From a virus: DNA of 24,819 bases. The position numbers and the translations under genes are program-made. Of this stretch, positions 1 through 7,273 are shown piece by piece. The notes under the pieces are model-generated. The model searched no databases. It was not told the DNA's origin and worked only from the letters and a program-made list of their open reading frames with translations. How positions within the stretch are numbered: position 1 is the first letter of the stretch; every line of letters starts with the position of its first letter. The DNA is taken from positions 1-24,819 of the IMG/VR virus record IMGVR_UViG_3300025647_000248. One strand, 5' to 3'.

Positions 1-260
1 ATTTTCAAATTGCAAATACGTGTTGTACAGATTATGGTCCTGCGGGGTATAGCACTGAGCAACGAACACCTTTTGTCACTGAAATGCGGGCATCCCCAAC
101 TGCCGCTCAAGGGAGTACGGGGTCAACTTCACACTACAACTCGTCTTCAAACTCACTTACCGTTGAAGATTTAAGACACGCACGTGCAAATGCTGCGTGT
201 GCATCAACGGGAAGTTATTCTTCTCGCTTTTTAAATTGGCAGTTTTCGGCGGAGTTATAA
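1..260 (+). CDS. C-terminal end of a virion protein, probably tail (partial)
   Basis: An open frame enters from the left edge (first full codon at position 3) and stops with TAA at 258-260, giving about 85 residues with no in-window start. The segment is rich in Ser, Thr, Asn and Ala (for example [19 protein letters not shown]) and ends in WQFSAEL. Such composition is common at the ends of phage tail or fibre proteins, and the gene immediately downstream resembles small proteins that follow tail genes. No domain is recognisable from this fragment, so the tail assignment is inference. The stop lies one base before the next ATG, so the two genes are probably translated together. Confidence 0.6.
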   Translation, partial: FQIANTCCTDYGPAGYSTEQRTPFVTEMRASPTAAQGSTGSTSHYNSSSNSLTVEDLRHARANAACASTGSYSSRFLNWQFSAEL

Positions 261-261
261 A

Positions 262-426
262 ATGTTTAAAAAATTTCCAAACGATATTGAAGGCAAAGAG
301 ATTCGCGGTGTTTGCCGCCTGTCCGACAACGCCTTCATCCCCTTTGACCCCGCCAACACAGACTACCAAGAGTACCTGAAGTGGCTAGACGAGGGTAATA
401 CACCAGAGCCTGCGGACGAGGTGTAA
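262..426 (+). CDS. Small tail-associated protein with [11 protein letters not shown] motif
   Basis: A 54-residue protein, ATG at 262-264 and TAA at 424-426. Its second half carries a motif familiar from short phage proteins and from the C-termini of some tail proteins: [19 protein letters not shown] followed by NTPEPAD. I know this motif as a recurrent module next to tail fibre genes, but its biochemical role is not established. It begins one base after the preceding stop and ends three bases before the next ATG, so it belongs to the same transcript as the tail end and lysis genes. It is small and probably soluble (no membrane segment). Confidence 0.7.
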   Translation: MFKKFPNDIEGKEIRGVCRLSDNAFIPFDPANTDYQEYLKWLDEGNTPEPADEV

Positions 427-429
427 CCA

Positions 430-633
430 ATGGAAAATTTAAACCCAGTAGAGTATGGGAAACTATTGGCTAAGGTGGAGGGGTTAGAAGCTAAGGTGAA
501 CAGTATGGATGCTGACATCAAAACACTTCTAGCTCTAGCCAACCAAAGCAAAGGTGGTTTCTGGATGGGGATGACCATAGCATCTATTGCTGGGGGATTT
601 CTTACATGGCTCTCACAACATTGGATGAAATAA
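430..633 (+). CDS. Small coiled-coil plus single-helix membrane protein (holin-like candidate)
   Basis: A 67-residue protein. Residues about 8-38 form a heptad-like amphipathic helix (LLAKVEGLEAKVNSMDADIK). Residues about 43-62 form one hydrophobic segment (GFWMGMTIASIAGGFLTWL), followed by a short C-terminal tail ending in Lys. An N-terminal coiled coil with one C-terminal membrane helix recalls XhlA-type haemolysin/holin accessory proteins and other small lysis-cassette proteins. It sits at the head of a run of membrane proteins leading to the endolysin, which supports a lysis role. A structural or superinfection role cannot be excluded. The stop abuts the next ATG directly. Confidence 0.6.
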   Translation: MENLNPVEYGKLLAKVEGLEAKVNSMDADIKTLLALANQSKGGFWMGMTIASIAGGFLTWLSQHWMK

Positions 634-1110
634 ATGGACCCCATTAGTCTCTTCATGGCAGCTACGGCAGCTTTTAACACCGTTAAGAAGCTCGTAGAAG
701 CTGGCAGAGAAGTAGAAGATGTCTTAGGGCAAATCGGTACTTGGATGGGCAAGGTCAGTGAGCTACAGGCTGCTGACAATAAGAAACCAAGTATCTTTAA
801 GCGTATCGGTGGTGGTAAATCCGTGGAACAAGAAGCCATGGAGCAACTCCAGCGCCGTGAGGCCGTACGTAAGCAACACCTTGAACTTATGTCTATGGTG
901 AAGCTTGCCTACGGTCCTCAGGCTTTTGACGACCTTATGCACATGCAGCGTCAGATTAAACTGAAGCGTGAGCGTGAGCTTATCCATCAGCAACAGCGTA
1001 GGCGTGACATGATGTGGTATGCCTTAGCCGCTGTTGTTATTGCTGTTGCTGGCTGGGCAATGTGGGGAATGATTGCCACAGCAATTGAGTGGAAACAGAA
1101 CGGAATCTAA
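634..1110 (+). CDS. Tail-anchored membrane protein of the lysis region, unknown function
   Basis: A 158-residue protein. The N-terminus has a short hydrophobic/Ala stretch (LFMAATAAF). The centre is long, charged and helical, with many Gln, Arg and Lys residues (residues about 75-125). One strong membrane segment lies near residues 127-149 (MWYALAAVVIAVAGWAMWG). The long cytoplasmic helix anchored by a C-terminal helix is a shape I associate with conserved unnamed proteins next to holins in marine podoviruses. It may be an inner-membrane spanin-like or holin-partner protein; the lipoprotein gene that follows makes an i-spanin/o-spanin pair conceivable, but the topology (C-terminal anchor) is not the classical one. 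The stop TAA overlaps the next ATG by one base. Confidence 0.6.
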   Translation: MDPISLFMAATAAFNTVKKLVEAGREVEDVLGQIGTWMGKVSELQAADNKKPSIFKRIGGGKSVEQEAMEQLQRREAVRKQHLELMSMVKLAYGPQAFDDLMHMQRQIKLKRERELIHQQQRRRDMMWYALAAVVIAVAGWAMWGMIATAIEWKQNGI

Positions 1111-1304
1111 TGGTTAAACTTTTGTACATCTTTGCAGGCCTTGTGACAGTCAGTGCAGTATTCCTTATTGCTGGCTGTGAAGATCGTTATCGGTATGCTT
1201 GCCAAGACCCAGCAAACCATAAGAATCCTGAGTGCCAACATCCTGCCTGTGAGGCTAGTGGTACTTGTACTGATTACTTAATAACACCATCGGAGATGAA
1301 ATGA
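1110..1304 (+). CDS. Small lipoprotein, candidate outer-membrane spanin
   Basis: A 64-residue protein starting at ATG 1110-1112. An upstream in-frame GTG at 1089 would add seven residues ahead of the signal peptide, so I prefer the ATG that overlaps the previous stop. Residues 1-22 are a hydrophobic signal ending in a lipobox (I20-A21-G22-C23), so lipid attachment at Cys23 is predicted. The mature part is only about 42 residues and has several further Cys residues (CQDPANHKNPECQHPACEA). Short Cys-containing lipoproteins in lysis cassettes often act as o-spanins, which is my functional inference; disulfide-linked structure in the periplasm is plausible. It ends in an ATGA overlap with the next gene. 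Confidence 0.65.
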   Translation: MVKLLYIFAGLVTVSAVFLIAGCEDRYRYACQDPANHKNPECQHPACEASGTCTDYLITPSEMK

Positions 1305-1537
1305 AAGATGCTTCTTTAGACGATATACTAAGGTTTATCGTAGGTGTTGTAATGGCAATTACTCTAGTGGGTATTGTAGGTGTAGTACTTTATAGTCTAG
1401 TCTTTGTGACACAGCCTATAGACGTTCAGGCACCTAACGATGCAGAATTCTTTAAACTTGTGAACCCCATAGCTACATTTATTGTAGGTGCCCTTAGCGG
1501 TATTATGGTAGGCACAAAGAGCACCAAGGGGGACTAA
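1301..1537 (+). CDS. Two-helix membrane protein, holin-like
   Basis: A 78-residue protein with two clear membrane segments: residues about 11-34 (FIVGVVMAITLVGIVGVVLY) and about 54-72 (PIATFIVGALSGIMVG). They are joined by a polar loop with QPIDVQAPNDAEF, and there is a short charged tail (TKSTKGD). Two helices with short charged ends is a class II holin-like layout. The neighbouring gene encodes a second, better recognised holin, so this could be a second holin, an antiholin or an unrelated accessory protein. It is translationally coupled to both neighbours (ATGA upstream, TAATG downstream). Confidence 0.6.
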   Translation: MKDASLDDILRFIVGVVMAITLVGIVGVVLYSLVFVTQPIDVQAPNDAEFFKLVNPIATFIVGALSGIMVGTKSTKGD

Positions 1538-1944
1538 TGTTACCATTAGCAGGACTATTAGACATTGGCAGTAAGCTGGTTGATAAGCTTATTCCAGACC
1601 CTGAGGCTAAGGCTAAAGCTCAGGCAGAGCTGATTAAGATGCAGCAGGATGGTGAGCTGGCTAAAATGGCTAACGACACCGACCTATACAAAACAGAGCA
1701 AAACAACCTCACAGAGCGTCTTAAGGCTGACATGGGTAGTGACTCATGGTTGTCCAAGAATATACGCCCTATGACCCTTGTAGCGATTCTGGTGGGGTAT
1801 TTTACCTTCGCCATGATGTCTGCTTTCGGTAAGGATGCAAACCAAGCCTACGTAGAACTCTTAGGTCAGTGGGGTATGCTCATTATGAGCTTCTACTTCG
1901 GTGGACGTACCCTTGAGAAGATCATAGATATGAAGAAAAAATAG
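1537..1944 (+). CDS. Three-helix holin, GTA holin-like
   Basis: A 135-residue protein. It has an N-terminal amphipathic segment (GLLDIGSKLVDKLIPDPEAK), a charged Gln/Lys/Glu-rich helix at about 28-66, then the hallmark W-L-S-K-N-I-R-P-M sequence before the membrane part. Hydrophobic segments follow at about 78-93 and 106-122, and the protein ends in a Lys-rich tail. The pattern (PDPEAKAKAQAEL near the N-terminus, NIRPMTL before the membrane domain, C-terminal GGRTLEKI) matches the family named holin of 3TMs for gene-transfer release (GTA_holin_3TM), known from Rhodobacter GTAs and many marine phages. It would permeabilise the inner membrane to release the peptidase encoded downstream. Confidence 0.8.
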   Translation: MLPLAGLLDIGSKLVDKLIPDPEAKAKAQAELIKMQQDGELAKMANDTDLYKTEQNNLTERLKADMGSDSWLSKNIRPMTLVAILVGYFTFAMMSAFGKDANQAYVELLGQWGMLIMSFYFGGRTLEKIIDMKKK

Positions 1945-1946
1945 CC

Positions 1947-2144
1947 ATGTTCTGGATACCCGTTGCCTTTGTCTGTCTCGTAAATGATACATGTTCTTTT
2001 TACCATGGCGGTATCTCCATATCCATAGAGCAGTGTCATGCGGAGAACAAGAAAGCTGTTGTAGTTATGCAACGGGATGCTGATGTAAAAGCCTTCAGGA
2101 CTGACTGTCTTGAGATTAAACCAAAGGGGACTGATTCTGTATGA
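1947..2144 (+). CDS. Small Cys-containing protein with hydrophobic N-terminus, lysis region
   Basis: A 65-residue protein. The first 12 residues are hydrophobic (MFWIPVAFVCLV) but lack an N-terminal Lys/Arg, so export is uncertain. Four Cys residues (10, 16, 30, 54) could form disulfides if it is exported. The central part is IEQCHAENKKAVVVMQRD. I recognise similar short proteins in phage lysis regions but know no function. Wedged between holin and endolysin, and with its stop overlapping the endolysin start (ATGA), it may take part in or regulate lysis; that is inference from position only. Confidence 0.5.
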   Translation: MFWIPVAFVCLVNDTCSFYHGGISISIEQCHAENKKAVVVMQRDADVKAFRTDCLEIKPKGTDSV

Positions 2145-2605
2145 AACTGACTGATAACTTTTCACTGGCTGAGATGACCAAGAGCGATACAGCCCTTAGG
2201 TTAGACATGGATAACACCCCGGGTCCTGAGGAAATCGACAACATGACTCGACTTTGTGAGGTTGTTCTCCAGCCCGTTAGGAACCACTTTGGTAAGGGTG
2301 TAAAGGTTAATTCTGGTTTCCGTCACCCTAATGTCAATGCCAAGGTGGGCGGTAGTAAGACTTCGGACCACTGTAAGGGCATGGCAGCTGACATTGAGAT
2401 TCCCGGGGTTGCTAATGCAGACCTAGCTAAGTGGATTGTGGATAACTTGGAGTTTAGACAGGTAATACTTGAGTTCTATACTCCTGGAATTCCAGACTCA
2501 GGATGGGTACATGTTAGTTATAATCCCAGTGATAATAAGAAACAAGTACTCACAGCAACCAAAAAGGAAGGAAAGACTGTTTATCTTAACGGTCTGATTG
2601 CATAA
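2141..2605 (+). CDS. Endolysin, peptidase M15 family (Zn-dependent peptidoglycan peptidase)
   Basis: A 154-residue single-domain protein of the Peptidase_M15_3 / D-Ala-D-Ala carboxypeptidase-like family, which hydrolyses peptide bonds in peptidoglycan. Sequence hallmarks are NSGFRHPNVNAKVGGSKTSD followed by HCKGMAAD, giving Zn ligands His77 and Asp84 (SxHxxGxAAD type), and GWVHVSY with the third ligand His124. The N-terminal FSLAEMTKSDTA is the usual beginning of these phage M15 proteins. Length is typical. There is no signal peptide, so it should need the holin upstream to reach the cell wall. This fixes the whole cluster at 430-2605 as a lysis cassette. Confidence 0.9.
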   Translation: MKLTDNFSLAEMTKSDTALRLDMDNTPGPEEIDNMTRLCEVVLQPVRNHFGKGVKVNSGFRHPNVNAKVGGSKTSDHCKGMAADIEIPGVANADLAKWIVDNLEFRQVILEFYTPGIPDSGWVHVSYNPSDNKKQVLTATKKEGKTVYLNGLIA

Positions 2606-2606
2606 G

Positions 2607-2864
2607 ATGAAAGACTCAAGACTAACTCGTGCTGGTGTATCTGGCTACAACAAACCTAAGAAGACGCCAAGTCATCCGACCAAAAGTCACGTAGTTGTGG
2701 CTAAAGATGGTGATCAAGTTAAGACTATTCGGTTTGGACAACAGGGAGTCTCAGGTAGTCCTGAGGGTTCTGCACGGAACAAATCGTTTAAGGCTCGACA
2801 TGCCAAGAACATTGCTAAAGGCAAGATGAGTGCTGCTTATTGGGCAGACAAAGTAAAATGGTAA
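2607..2864 (+). CDS. Small basic phage protein (DUF6321-like)
   Basis: An 85-residue, strongly basic protein. An in-frame TTG at 2598 precedes it, but ATG 2607 lies one base after the endolysin stop and gives the conserved beginning, MKDSRLTRAGVSGYNKPKKT. Conserved-looking pieces are the TPSHPTKSHVVVAK segment, IRFGQQGVSGS and the C-terminal KARHAKNIAKGKMSAAYWAD. I recognise this as the family annotated DUF6321 in marine phages, of unknown function. The high charge and absence of Cys suggest nucleic-acid or virion-DNA binding, but that is a guess. The next 111 bases hold a promoter region, so this gene probably closes the lysis transcript. Confidence 0.75.
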   Translation: MKDSRLTRAGVSGYNKPKKTPSHPTKSHVVVAKDGDQVKTIRFGQQGVSGSPEGSARNKSFKARHAKNIAKGKMSAAYWADKVKW

Positions 2865-2872
2865 AAAAGTAC

Positions 2873-2901
2873 TTGACAAAAAGACAAAAATATGGTATAC
2901 T
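2873..2901 (+). promoter_or_regulatory. Near-consensus sigma70 promoter for the structural block
   Basis: TTGACA at 2873-2878, a 17-base spacer, and TATACT at 2896-2901: five of six -10 bases and all six -35 bases match the bacterial housekeeping consensus. The transcription start should fall near 2908. It is the only sizeable non-coding gap (2865-2975) on the + arm, and the downstream genes run without a break to 13588. AGTACTT occurs three times around it (2868-2874, 2927-2933, 2966-2972). The last copy sits between the ribosome binding site (AGGAG, 2963-2967) and the ATG at 2976. Confidence 0.85.
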
Positions 2902-2917
2902 ATATACATTAGTATAC
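2895..2917 (+). promoter_or_regulatory. Dyad at promoter start region, candidate operator
   Basis: GTATACTA (2895-2902), seven bases, then TAGTATAC (2910-2917) form a perfect 8-base inverted repeat that covers the -10 box and the predicted start. Nested within it is TATAC-ATTA-GTATA (2903-2916), beginning two bases after the -10. The same nested element with the same spacing is found at the - strand promoter near 21523. A protein bound here would compete with RNA polymerase; alternatively the sequence is an extended start-site preference. AT-rich palindromes can arise by chance, so function rests mainly on the second copy. Confidence 0.5.
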
Positions 2918-2975
2918 TTAGGTTAAAGTACTTAGTATTTAAACATAAAGATAATAAACCTTAGGAGTACTTAAG

Positions 2976-3146
2976 ATGCCGCTTAAGAAGGGTAGTAGCA
3001 ATAAGACAGTCAGTGAGAATATTCGTAAAGAAGTAAAGGCTGGCAAACCACAGAAGCAGGCAATTGCCATTGCAATGTCTAAAGCAGGCCGTAGTCTTCC
3101 TAAGAGAAACATGAGAGCTAAGAAAAATGAAGCACACCGTAGGTAA
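2976..3146 (+). CDS. Small basic protein (DUF6496-like)
   Basis: A 56-residue protein, ATG 2976, TAA 3144-3146. The sequence [20 protein letters not shown], then [18 protein letters not shown], is a pattern I recognise from many phages and prophages (annotated DUF6496 or hypothetical). It is Lys/Arg-rich with a short predicted helix. It has a good ribosome binding site (TTAGGAG, nine bases upstream) and is the first gene after the strong promoter, so it should be among the most expressed + arm genes. Its last 20 bases overlap the start of the next gene in another frame. Function unknown; it may be a decoration or DNA-binding protein. Confidence 0.75.
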   Translation: MPLKKGSSNKTVSENIRKEVKAGKPQKQAIAIAMSKAGRSLPKRNMRAKKNEAHRR

Positions 3147-3477
3147 GACACTAACTGCCGGAGCAGCAAACACACTGTTCACTGTGCCTAATGGTTTTAA
3201 GGCTGAGGTGACACTGTTGTTTATTTCCAACGCCACAGGAAACAACAAACTGGTTAGTGCTTATTGGCAGCATGCTCATGATGCTAGTCATCAGATCAAG
3301 ATTATTGACAACTACTTACTGGCTGCAACTGAGTTTATCAAGTTTGATGGTTCTAGTATCATCATGCAAAGTGGAGATTCTATTGTTATTACCACAGAGG
3401 CTGGTAGTTCTATGAGCGGTATAGCTACTTTTAACTTATACAAAGAAGCGGCTACATACGCTTTTGACGGAGAATAA
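3127..3477 (+). CDS. Beta-rich virion protein, unknown function
   Basis: A 116-residue protein starting inside the end of the preceding basic gene (20-base overlap). The alternation of short hydrophobic strands and Gly/Asn turns ([38 protein letters not shown]) suggests a beta-sandwich, as in small capsid-decoration, head-fibre or neck proteins. No Cys and no membrane segment. I recall similar proteins as unnamed virion proteins between head-tail genes of marine podoviruses but cannot name a family. Its position just ahead of tail assembly genes supports a structural role. Confidence 0.6.
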   Translation: MKHTVGKTLTAGAANTLFTVPNGFKAEVTLLFISNATGNNKLVSAYWQHAHDASHQIKIIDNYLLAATEFIKFDGSSIIMQSGDSIVITTEAGSSMSGIATFNLYKEAATYAFDGE

Positions 3478-3478
3478 G

Positions 3479-4132
3479 ATGGCTCAGACAAGCTATGAAG
3501 AGTATTTAGCTGGAATCATGGGTAACATGCAACCCGGACGAGGAATGCTTTCTCCGGCTCCTATGGCTATGCCTGACATCTCAGCTATTCAGTCTGCAGT
3601 GCAGAATGTTGGCAATGTTAACCAAGGGTATGTCGCTCCTGCTCGTACTGACCTTGCTAAGTTTCGTACGGACTTTGAAGAAGGTCGTCGAGCTGTTGCT
3701 GAAGACATCTTAGCGCAATCTTTAGGTGTTGCTCCTACAGGTGGAATGATGTCTGGTGGTGACCGTGCTGTAGAACTAACAGACGCACAGAAAGCTTACT
3801 TTGACATTGAGACTCCTGCTGAACGTGACTTTAGGATGCAACAACTACAACGTTCTGTTACTCCCGGGTGGTTACAAGCTGTCTTAGGTATCGGTGCTCC
3901 TGTCCTCTCAGGTTTGCCTAACTACAATATCCGTAGTGAAGAAGTAAAACGAGCACTTGCTAGAGAAAAAGCTGCTTACGATAATGCCATGGCTTCTTCT
4001 AATATAAGCTGGGATTCAAACGCATATGGCGGTGGAGGTGGCTATGTTAACTCAGAAGGCAACGCTCCCGGCGCATCTCCCGGTGAAGTAGGCAATGCTT
4101 CTTTTTCTGGTGATGTAGGCTACGATCAATAA
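3479..4132 (+). CDS. Virion-region protein with Gly-rich C-terminus, unknown
   Basis: A 217-residue protein. An in-frame TTG at 3464 lies upstream, but ATG 3479 starts right after the previous stop and gives MAQTSYEEYLAGIMG. The N-terminal half is rich in Met, Pro and Ala and resembles flexible scaffold-like or linker sequence (MLSPAPMAMPDISAIQ). Residues about 103-165 include a more structured helical stretch (LTDAQKAYFDIETPAERDF) and a hydrophobic loop (WLQAVLGIGAPVLSGLP). The last 45 residues are Gly/Ser/Asn-rich (AYGGGGGYVNSEGN). I do not recognise a family. Position suggests a head-tail or internal virion component. Confidence 0.55.
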   Translation: MAQTSYEEYLAGIMGNMQPGRGMLSPAPMAMPDISAIQSAVQNVGNVNQGYVAPARTDLAKFRTDFEEGRRAVAEDILAQSLGVAPTGGMMSGGDRAVELTDAQKAYFDIETPAERDFRMQQLQRSVTPGWLQAVLGIGAPVLSGLPNYNIRSEEVKRALAREKAAYDNAMASSNISWDSNAYGGGGGYVNSEGNAPGASPGEVGNASFSGDVGYDQ

Positions 4133-4143
4133 CAGGATAACAA

Positions 4144-4803
4144 ATGACATACATTCAATTAGTAAACTCTGTTCTCCGACGACTCCGGGAAAGTGAAGTA
4201 ACCACTGTACAAGGCGCTGGTAACTCTAATGCTTATGCCCGACTAATTGGTGACTTTGTAAACGAAGCTAAGAGTCAAGTCGAAAATGCTTGGAAGTGGA
4301 GTGCCTTACGCCGTACATTAACAGCAACTACTGTTGATGGTACTTTTAACTATGAGCTTCAAGGAAGTAAAAATAACTTCCAAGTGCTTAGTGTCTTAAA
4401 CGACACAAGTGACATTGTCATGTTATACAAGGACGCTGACTGGTTTAACGAAGCTTTCTTGTTGACAAACCCACAGCGTGGTATTCCTACGTTCTATAAC
4501 TTTAACGGTGTTAGTGCTGACGGTGATACTCAGGTAGACATCTATCCAATTCCTGATGGTGCCTACACACTTCGGTTTAACGTGGTGTTGCGTAACGTGC
4601 CTTTGTCAGGTGACTCTGACCCCATGGAAATCCCATCTCGTCCTGTTATCCTTCTAGCCACAGCGATGGCAATTGAGGAACGTGGTGAAGATGGTGGACA
4701 ACAAAGCATGAATGCTTATGCTGCTGCTCAGTCTGCTTTAGCTGATGCGGTGGCTCTGGATGCTGGTCGTCACCCCGAAGAAACTGTTTGGTATAGTGTA
4801 TGA
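4144..4803 (+). CDS. Head-tail adaptor / tail tubular protein A-like
   Basis: A 219-residue protein. The opening TYIQLVNSVLRRLRES, followed by a helix and VNEAKSQVENAWKWSALR, is the signature of adaptor proteins of short-tailed phages (T7 gp11-like or SU10 adaptor-like). In these a helical N-terminal part binds the portal ring and a beta-rich middle (FNYELQGSKNNFQVLSVLND; VDIYPIPDGAYTLRFNVVL) forms the upper tail tube. Length fits the family (about 190-230). The C-terminal helix (LLATAMAIEERGEDGGQ) is also typical. It is followed in an ATGA overlap by the nozzle-like gene, the expected order for adaptor then nozzle. Confidence 0.75.
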   Translation: MTYIQLVNSVLRRLRESEVTTVQGAGNSNAYARLIGDFVNEAKSQVENAWKWSALRRTLTATTVDGTFNYELQGSKNNFQVLSVLNDTSDIVMLYKDADWFNEAFLLTNPQRGIPTFYNFNGVSADGDTQVDIYPIPDGAYTLRFNVVLRNVPLSGDSDPMEIPSRPVILLATAMAIEERGEDGGQQSMNAYAAAQSALADAVALDAGRHPEETVWYSV

Positions 4804-6353
4804 AACAGATTGAAACACTTTCTATTGTTGCCCCCGGTTTCTTCGGTCTAAACACTCAAGAAAGTGGTGTTACTATCTCCCCTAACTTTGCTCAATTAAC
4901 AGACAACGTTATTATTGACAAGTACGGCCGCCTAGGTGCTCGTAAGGGTTGGGTGATGCAGACCACTTCAGGTTCTTCTGCCCTCTCTGGTAATCCTGTG
5001 CGCTTCATGATGGAGCATGTGAACGCTGATGACAGTACGGAGGTTATCTCTGCTGGTAATAACAAACTGTTTGCTGGGGGTATTGGTGCTGCTTTAACAG
5101 ACATTACTCCAGCTCTTTACACGATTACAGATAACGATTGGAACGGTGCTTCACTGAATGACACCGCCCTGCTGGTTCAATCGGGCCATGAGCCAATTGT
5201 TTATAGTGAGGCAGGGTCACCCCTAGCCAAGACAATTACAGACGCTACAGGGTTGTCTCAGAACTTTGGAGTGGCATATCCTAGTGGAGTTATTGCTGCT
5301 TGGGGTCGCTACTGGGTTCATGACAAAGATTACATCTACTGGTCAACAGACATTGCTGACAGTGATTTCCCTGCCTTCAATGGTGGTTCTAGTGGCTTCT
5401 TGAATATTGCCTCTATCCTTCCAGATAATGCGGATGACATTGAGGCTATTGCTACTCATAACAATTTCCTAATCATCTTCTGTAAGCATAACATTGTTAT
5501 CTATCAGGGTGCAGAGAACCCCATTAGTACAAACTTTGGTTTACAGGATGTTATTGTCGGTGTAGGCTGTATTGCTAAACGTAGTGTACAGAACACAGGT
5601 AATGACCTAATCTTCTTGTCTGACACTGGTATTCGTTCGTTGGGTCGGGTTATTCAAGAAAAGTCCTTGCCTATGCGGGATTTGACCAAAAATGTCCGTG
5701 ATGACTTTATTAAGGATGTTATTGCTGAAAACGCTGCTTATGGTAGTTTAGATAAAGTAAGCAGTGCTTATTCAGAGATTAACGCCTTCTACCTTATATC
5801 TTTTCCTGCAACCTCGACTGTCTACTGTTTAGACATGAGAAGTCCTTTGGAAGATGGTGCAGCTCGTGTCACAGTGTGGTATGAGTACCCTGCCTATTCT
5901 TTCTTACGTTTGCGTAACAGGGACTTGTTAGTTGGCAAGGTAAACGGTATTGGTAAGTATAGTGGGTATTCAGATAATAATGAAAGCTTCCGGCTTCGTT
6001 ACTTCTCTCACTATGTAGACTTTAACAGCCCAACGACAAACAAAATTCTTAAGCAGATTGGTGTTACTGTTCTAGGAGGTTCTAACCAACAGTTTACAAT
6101 TAAGGTTGGTGTGGATTACGAAGCAGCATACCGCTCCTATCCTTTTGTTATTCAGGTGGGTAATGTCTTTGAGTATGGTGTCTCTGAATATAACATAGCT
6201 GAGTTTAATGCTGGTGTTGTGTTAGATAAAATTAAAAGTAGCGTTGGTGGTGCTGGTACTTCTATCCAAATTGGCTTTGAGGCTGATGTTAATGGATCAG
6301 AATTGTCAGTGCAGAAGATTGACGCATTTGTTAAAACTGGAAGGATTGGCTAA
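4800..6353 (+). CDS. Tail tubular protein B / nozzle-like protein
   Basis: A 517-residue beta-rich protein. It opens with IETLSIVAPGFFGLNTQESG and SPNFAQLTDNVIIDKYGRLG, sequences I associate with nozzle or stabilisation proteins of podoviruses. These form the distal tail tube below the adaptor. Repeated Gly/Asp turn segments and aromatic strands (AWGRYWVHDKDYIYWSTD; HNNFLIIFCKHNIVIYQG) suggest a propeller-like fold at residues about 60-400. A C-terminal beta domain ends in FVKTGRIG. The start overlaps the adaptor stop and the stop overlaps the next start (TAATG), so stoichiometric co-expression is likely. Confidence 0.75.
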   Translation: MKQIETLSIVAPGFFGLNTQESGVTISPNFAQLTDNVIIDKYGRLGARKGWVMQTTSGSSALSGNPVRFMMEHVNADDSTEVISAGNNKLFAGGIGAALTDITPALYTITDNDWNGASLNDTALLVQSGHEPIVYSEAGSPLAKTITDATGLSQNFGVAYPSGVIAAWGRYWVHDKDYIYWSTDIADSDFPAFNGGSSGFLNIASILPDNADDIEAIATHNNFLIIFCKHNIVIYQGAENPISTNFGLQDVIVGVGCIAKRSVQNTGNDLIFLSDTGIRSLGRVIQEKSLPMRDLTKNVRDDFIKDVIAENAAYGSLDKVSSAYSEINAFYLISFPATSTVYCLDMRSPLEDGAARVTVWYEYPAYSFLRLRNRDLLVGKVNGIGKYSGYSDNNESFRLRYFSHYVDFNSPTTNKILKQIGVTVLGGSNQQFTIKVGVDYEAAYRSYPFVIQVGNVFEYGVSEYNIAEFNAGVVLDKIKSSVGGAGTSIQIGFEADVNGSELSVQKIDAFVKTGRIG

Positions 6354-7273
6354 TGGCTCAATATGTAAAAGCTACAAACTTTGCGAGTAAGGATGCGTTA
6401 CTCTCAGGCGACCCCAACAAGATTGTTAAGGGTGCTGAGGTTGATGATGAGTTTAACAACATTCAAACAGCAGTGAACAGTAAGGCTGATACCCTTAGCC
6501 CAACACTGACTGGTACTCCTTTGGCTCCTACGGCAACTGCTGGCACTAACACCACACAGGTGGCTACTACTTCTTTTGTTAAAACAGCAGTAGATAACGC
6601 TACAGGTTCTCTAGGAACAATGAGCACCCAGAATGCAGCTTCTGTGGCTATTACTGGTGGCGCTATTTCTGGAATTACTGACTTAGCCGTGGCTGATGGA
6701 GGTACTGGTGCTTCTACTGCTGCTAATGCTCGTACTAACTTAGGTGCAGCAGCTATTGATTCTCCAGCTTTCACAGGTACACCAACAGCCCCTACTGCTT
6801 CATTTGGAACAAGCACAACACAAATTGCTACCACAGCTTTTGTGCAAGCAAATATTTCAGGTGCTTACCCTGTGGGTTCTATCTATATTAACGCATCAAA
6901 CGCAACTAACCCCGCAACCTTACTAGGTTTTGGCACTTGGGTTGCTTTTGGTGCTGGTAAGGTAATGGTTGGTTTTGATGCCGCTGACCCTTCGTTTGCT
7001 ACAGCAGAGGGAACTGGTGGTAGTAAAGATGCTGTTGTTGTCAGTCACACTCACAGCATAACAGACCCCGGTCACGTTCACAGTGGTGTTCCTATTGTCA
7101 ACAGGGATATTTTTGATGGTGGTCCTTTTAATTATAATGCTGACTTTTATGACCAGTATCAAAACACTAATACAGCAACTACTGGTATTAGTATTAACTC
7201 AACAGGCTCCAGCGGCACTAATGCTAACTTACAGCCATACATAACAGTCTATATGTGGAAGCGTACAGCATGA
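6353..7273 (+). CDS. Short tail fibre with gp10-like C-terminal domain
   Basis: A 306-residue protein. Residues 1-45 are an N-terminal attachment-like segment (KGAEVDDEFNNIQTAVN). Two related modules follow, at about 49-77 (SPTLTGTPLAPTATAGTNTT) and 137-165 (SPAFTGTPTAPTASFGTSTT). Between them lies the fibre motif GGTGASTAANARTNLGAA (116-133). Residues about 171-306 look like the T4 gp10 C-terminal/collar family: YPVGSIYINASNATNP, FGTWVAFGAGKVMVG, HTHSITDPGHVHSG (possible metal-binding His cluster) and the typical ending LQPYITVYMWKRTA. The protein is compact for a fibre and is probably a trimeric receptor-binding or short tail fibre. Confidence 0.8.
   Translation: MAQYVKATNFASKDALLSGDPNKIVKGAEVDDEFNNIQTAVNSKADTLSPTLTGTPLAPTATAGTNTTQVATTSFVKTAVDNATGSLGTMSTQNAASVAITGGAISGITDLAVADGGTGASTAANARTNLGAAAIDSPAFTGTPTAPTASFGTSTTQIATTAFVQANISGAYPVGSIYINASNATNPATLLGFGTWVAFGAGKVMVGFDAADPSFATAEGTGGSKDAVVVSHTHSITDPGHVHSGVPIVNRDIFDGGPFNYNADFYDQYQNTNTATTGISINSTGSSGTNANLQPYITVYMWKRTA
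6497..6847 (+). repeat. Two in-frame copies of a fibre module
   Basis: Bases 6497-6583 and 6761-6847 encode two related 29-residue modules of the fibre, sharing the frame SPxxTGTPxAPTAxxGTxTT then Q(V/I)ATT(S/A)FV. They are 264 bases apart and match well in protein, less in DNA. Such duplicated fibre modules allow length change by recombination. There is no sign that the repeat extends outside the gene. Confidence 0.75.

Noticed and set aside
363-839. 158-codon - strand ORF across the lysis region
   Set aside because: It lies antisense to two coupled + strand genes, has Ser/Leu/Pro-rich shadow composition and no ribosome binding site or operon context.
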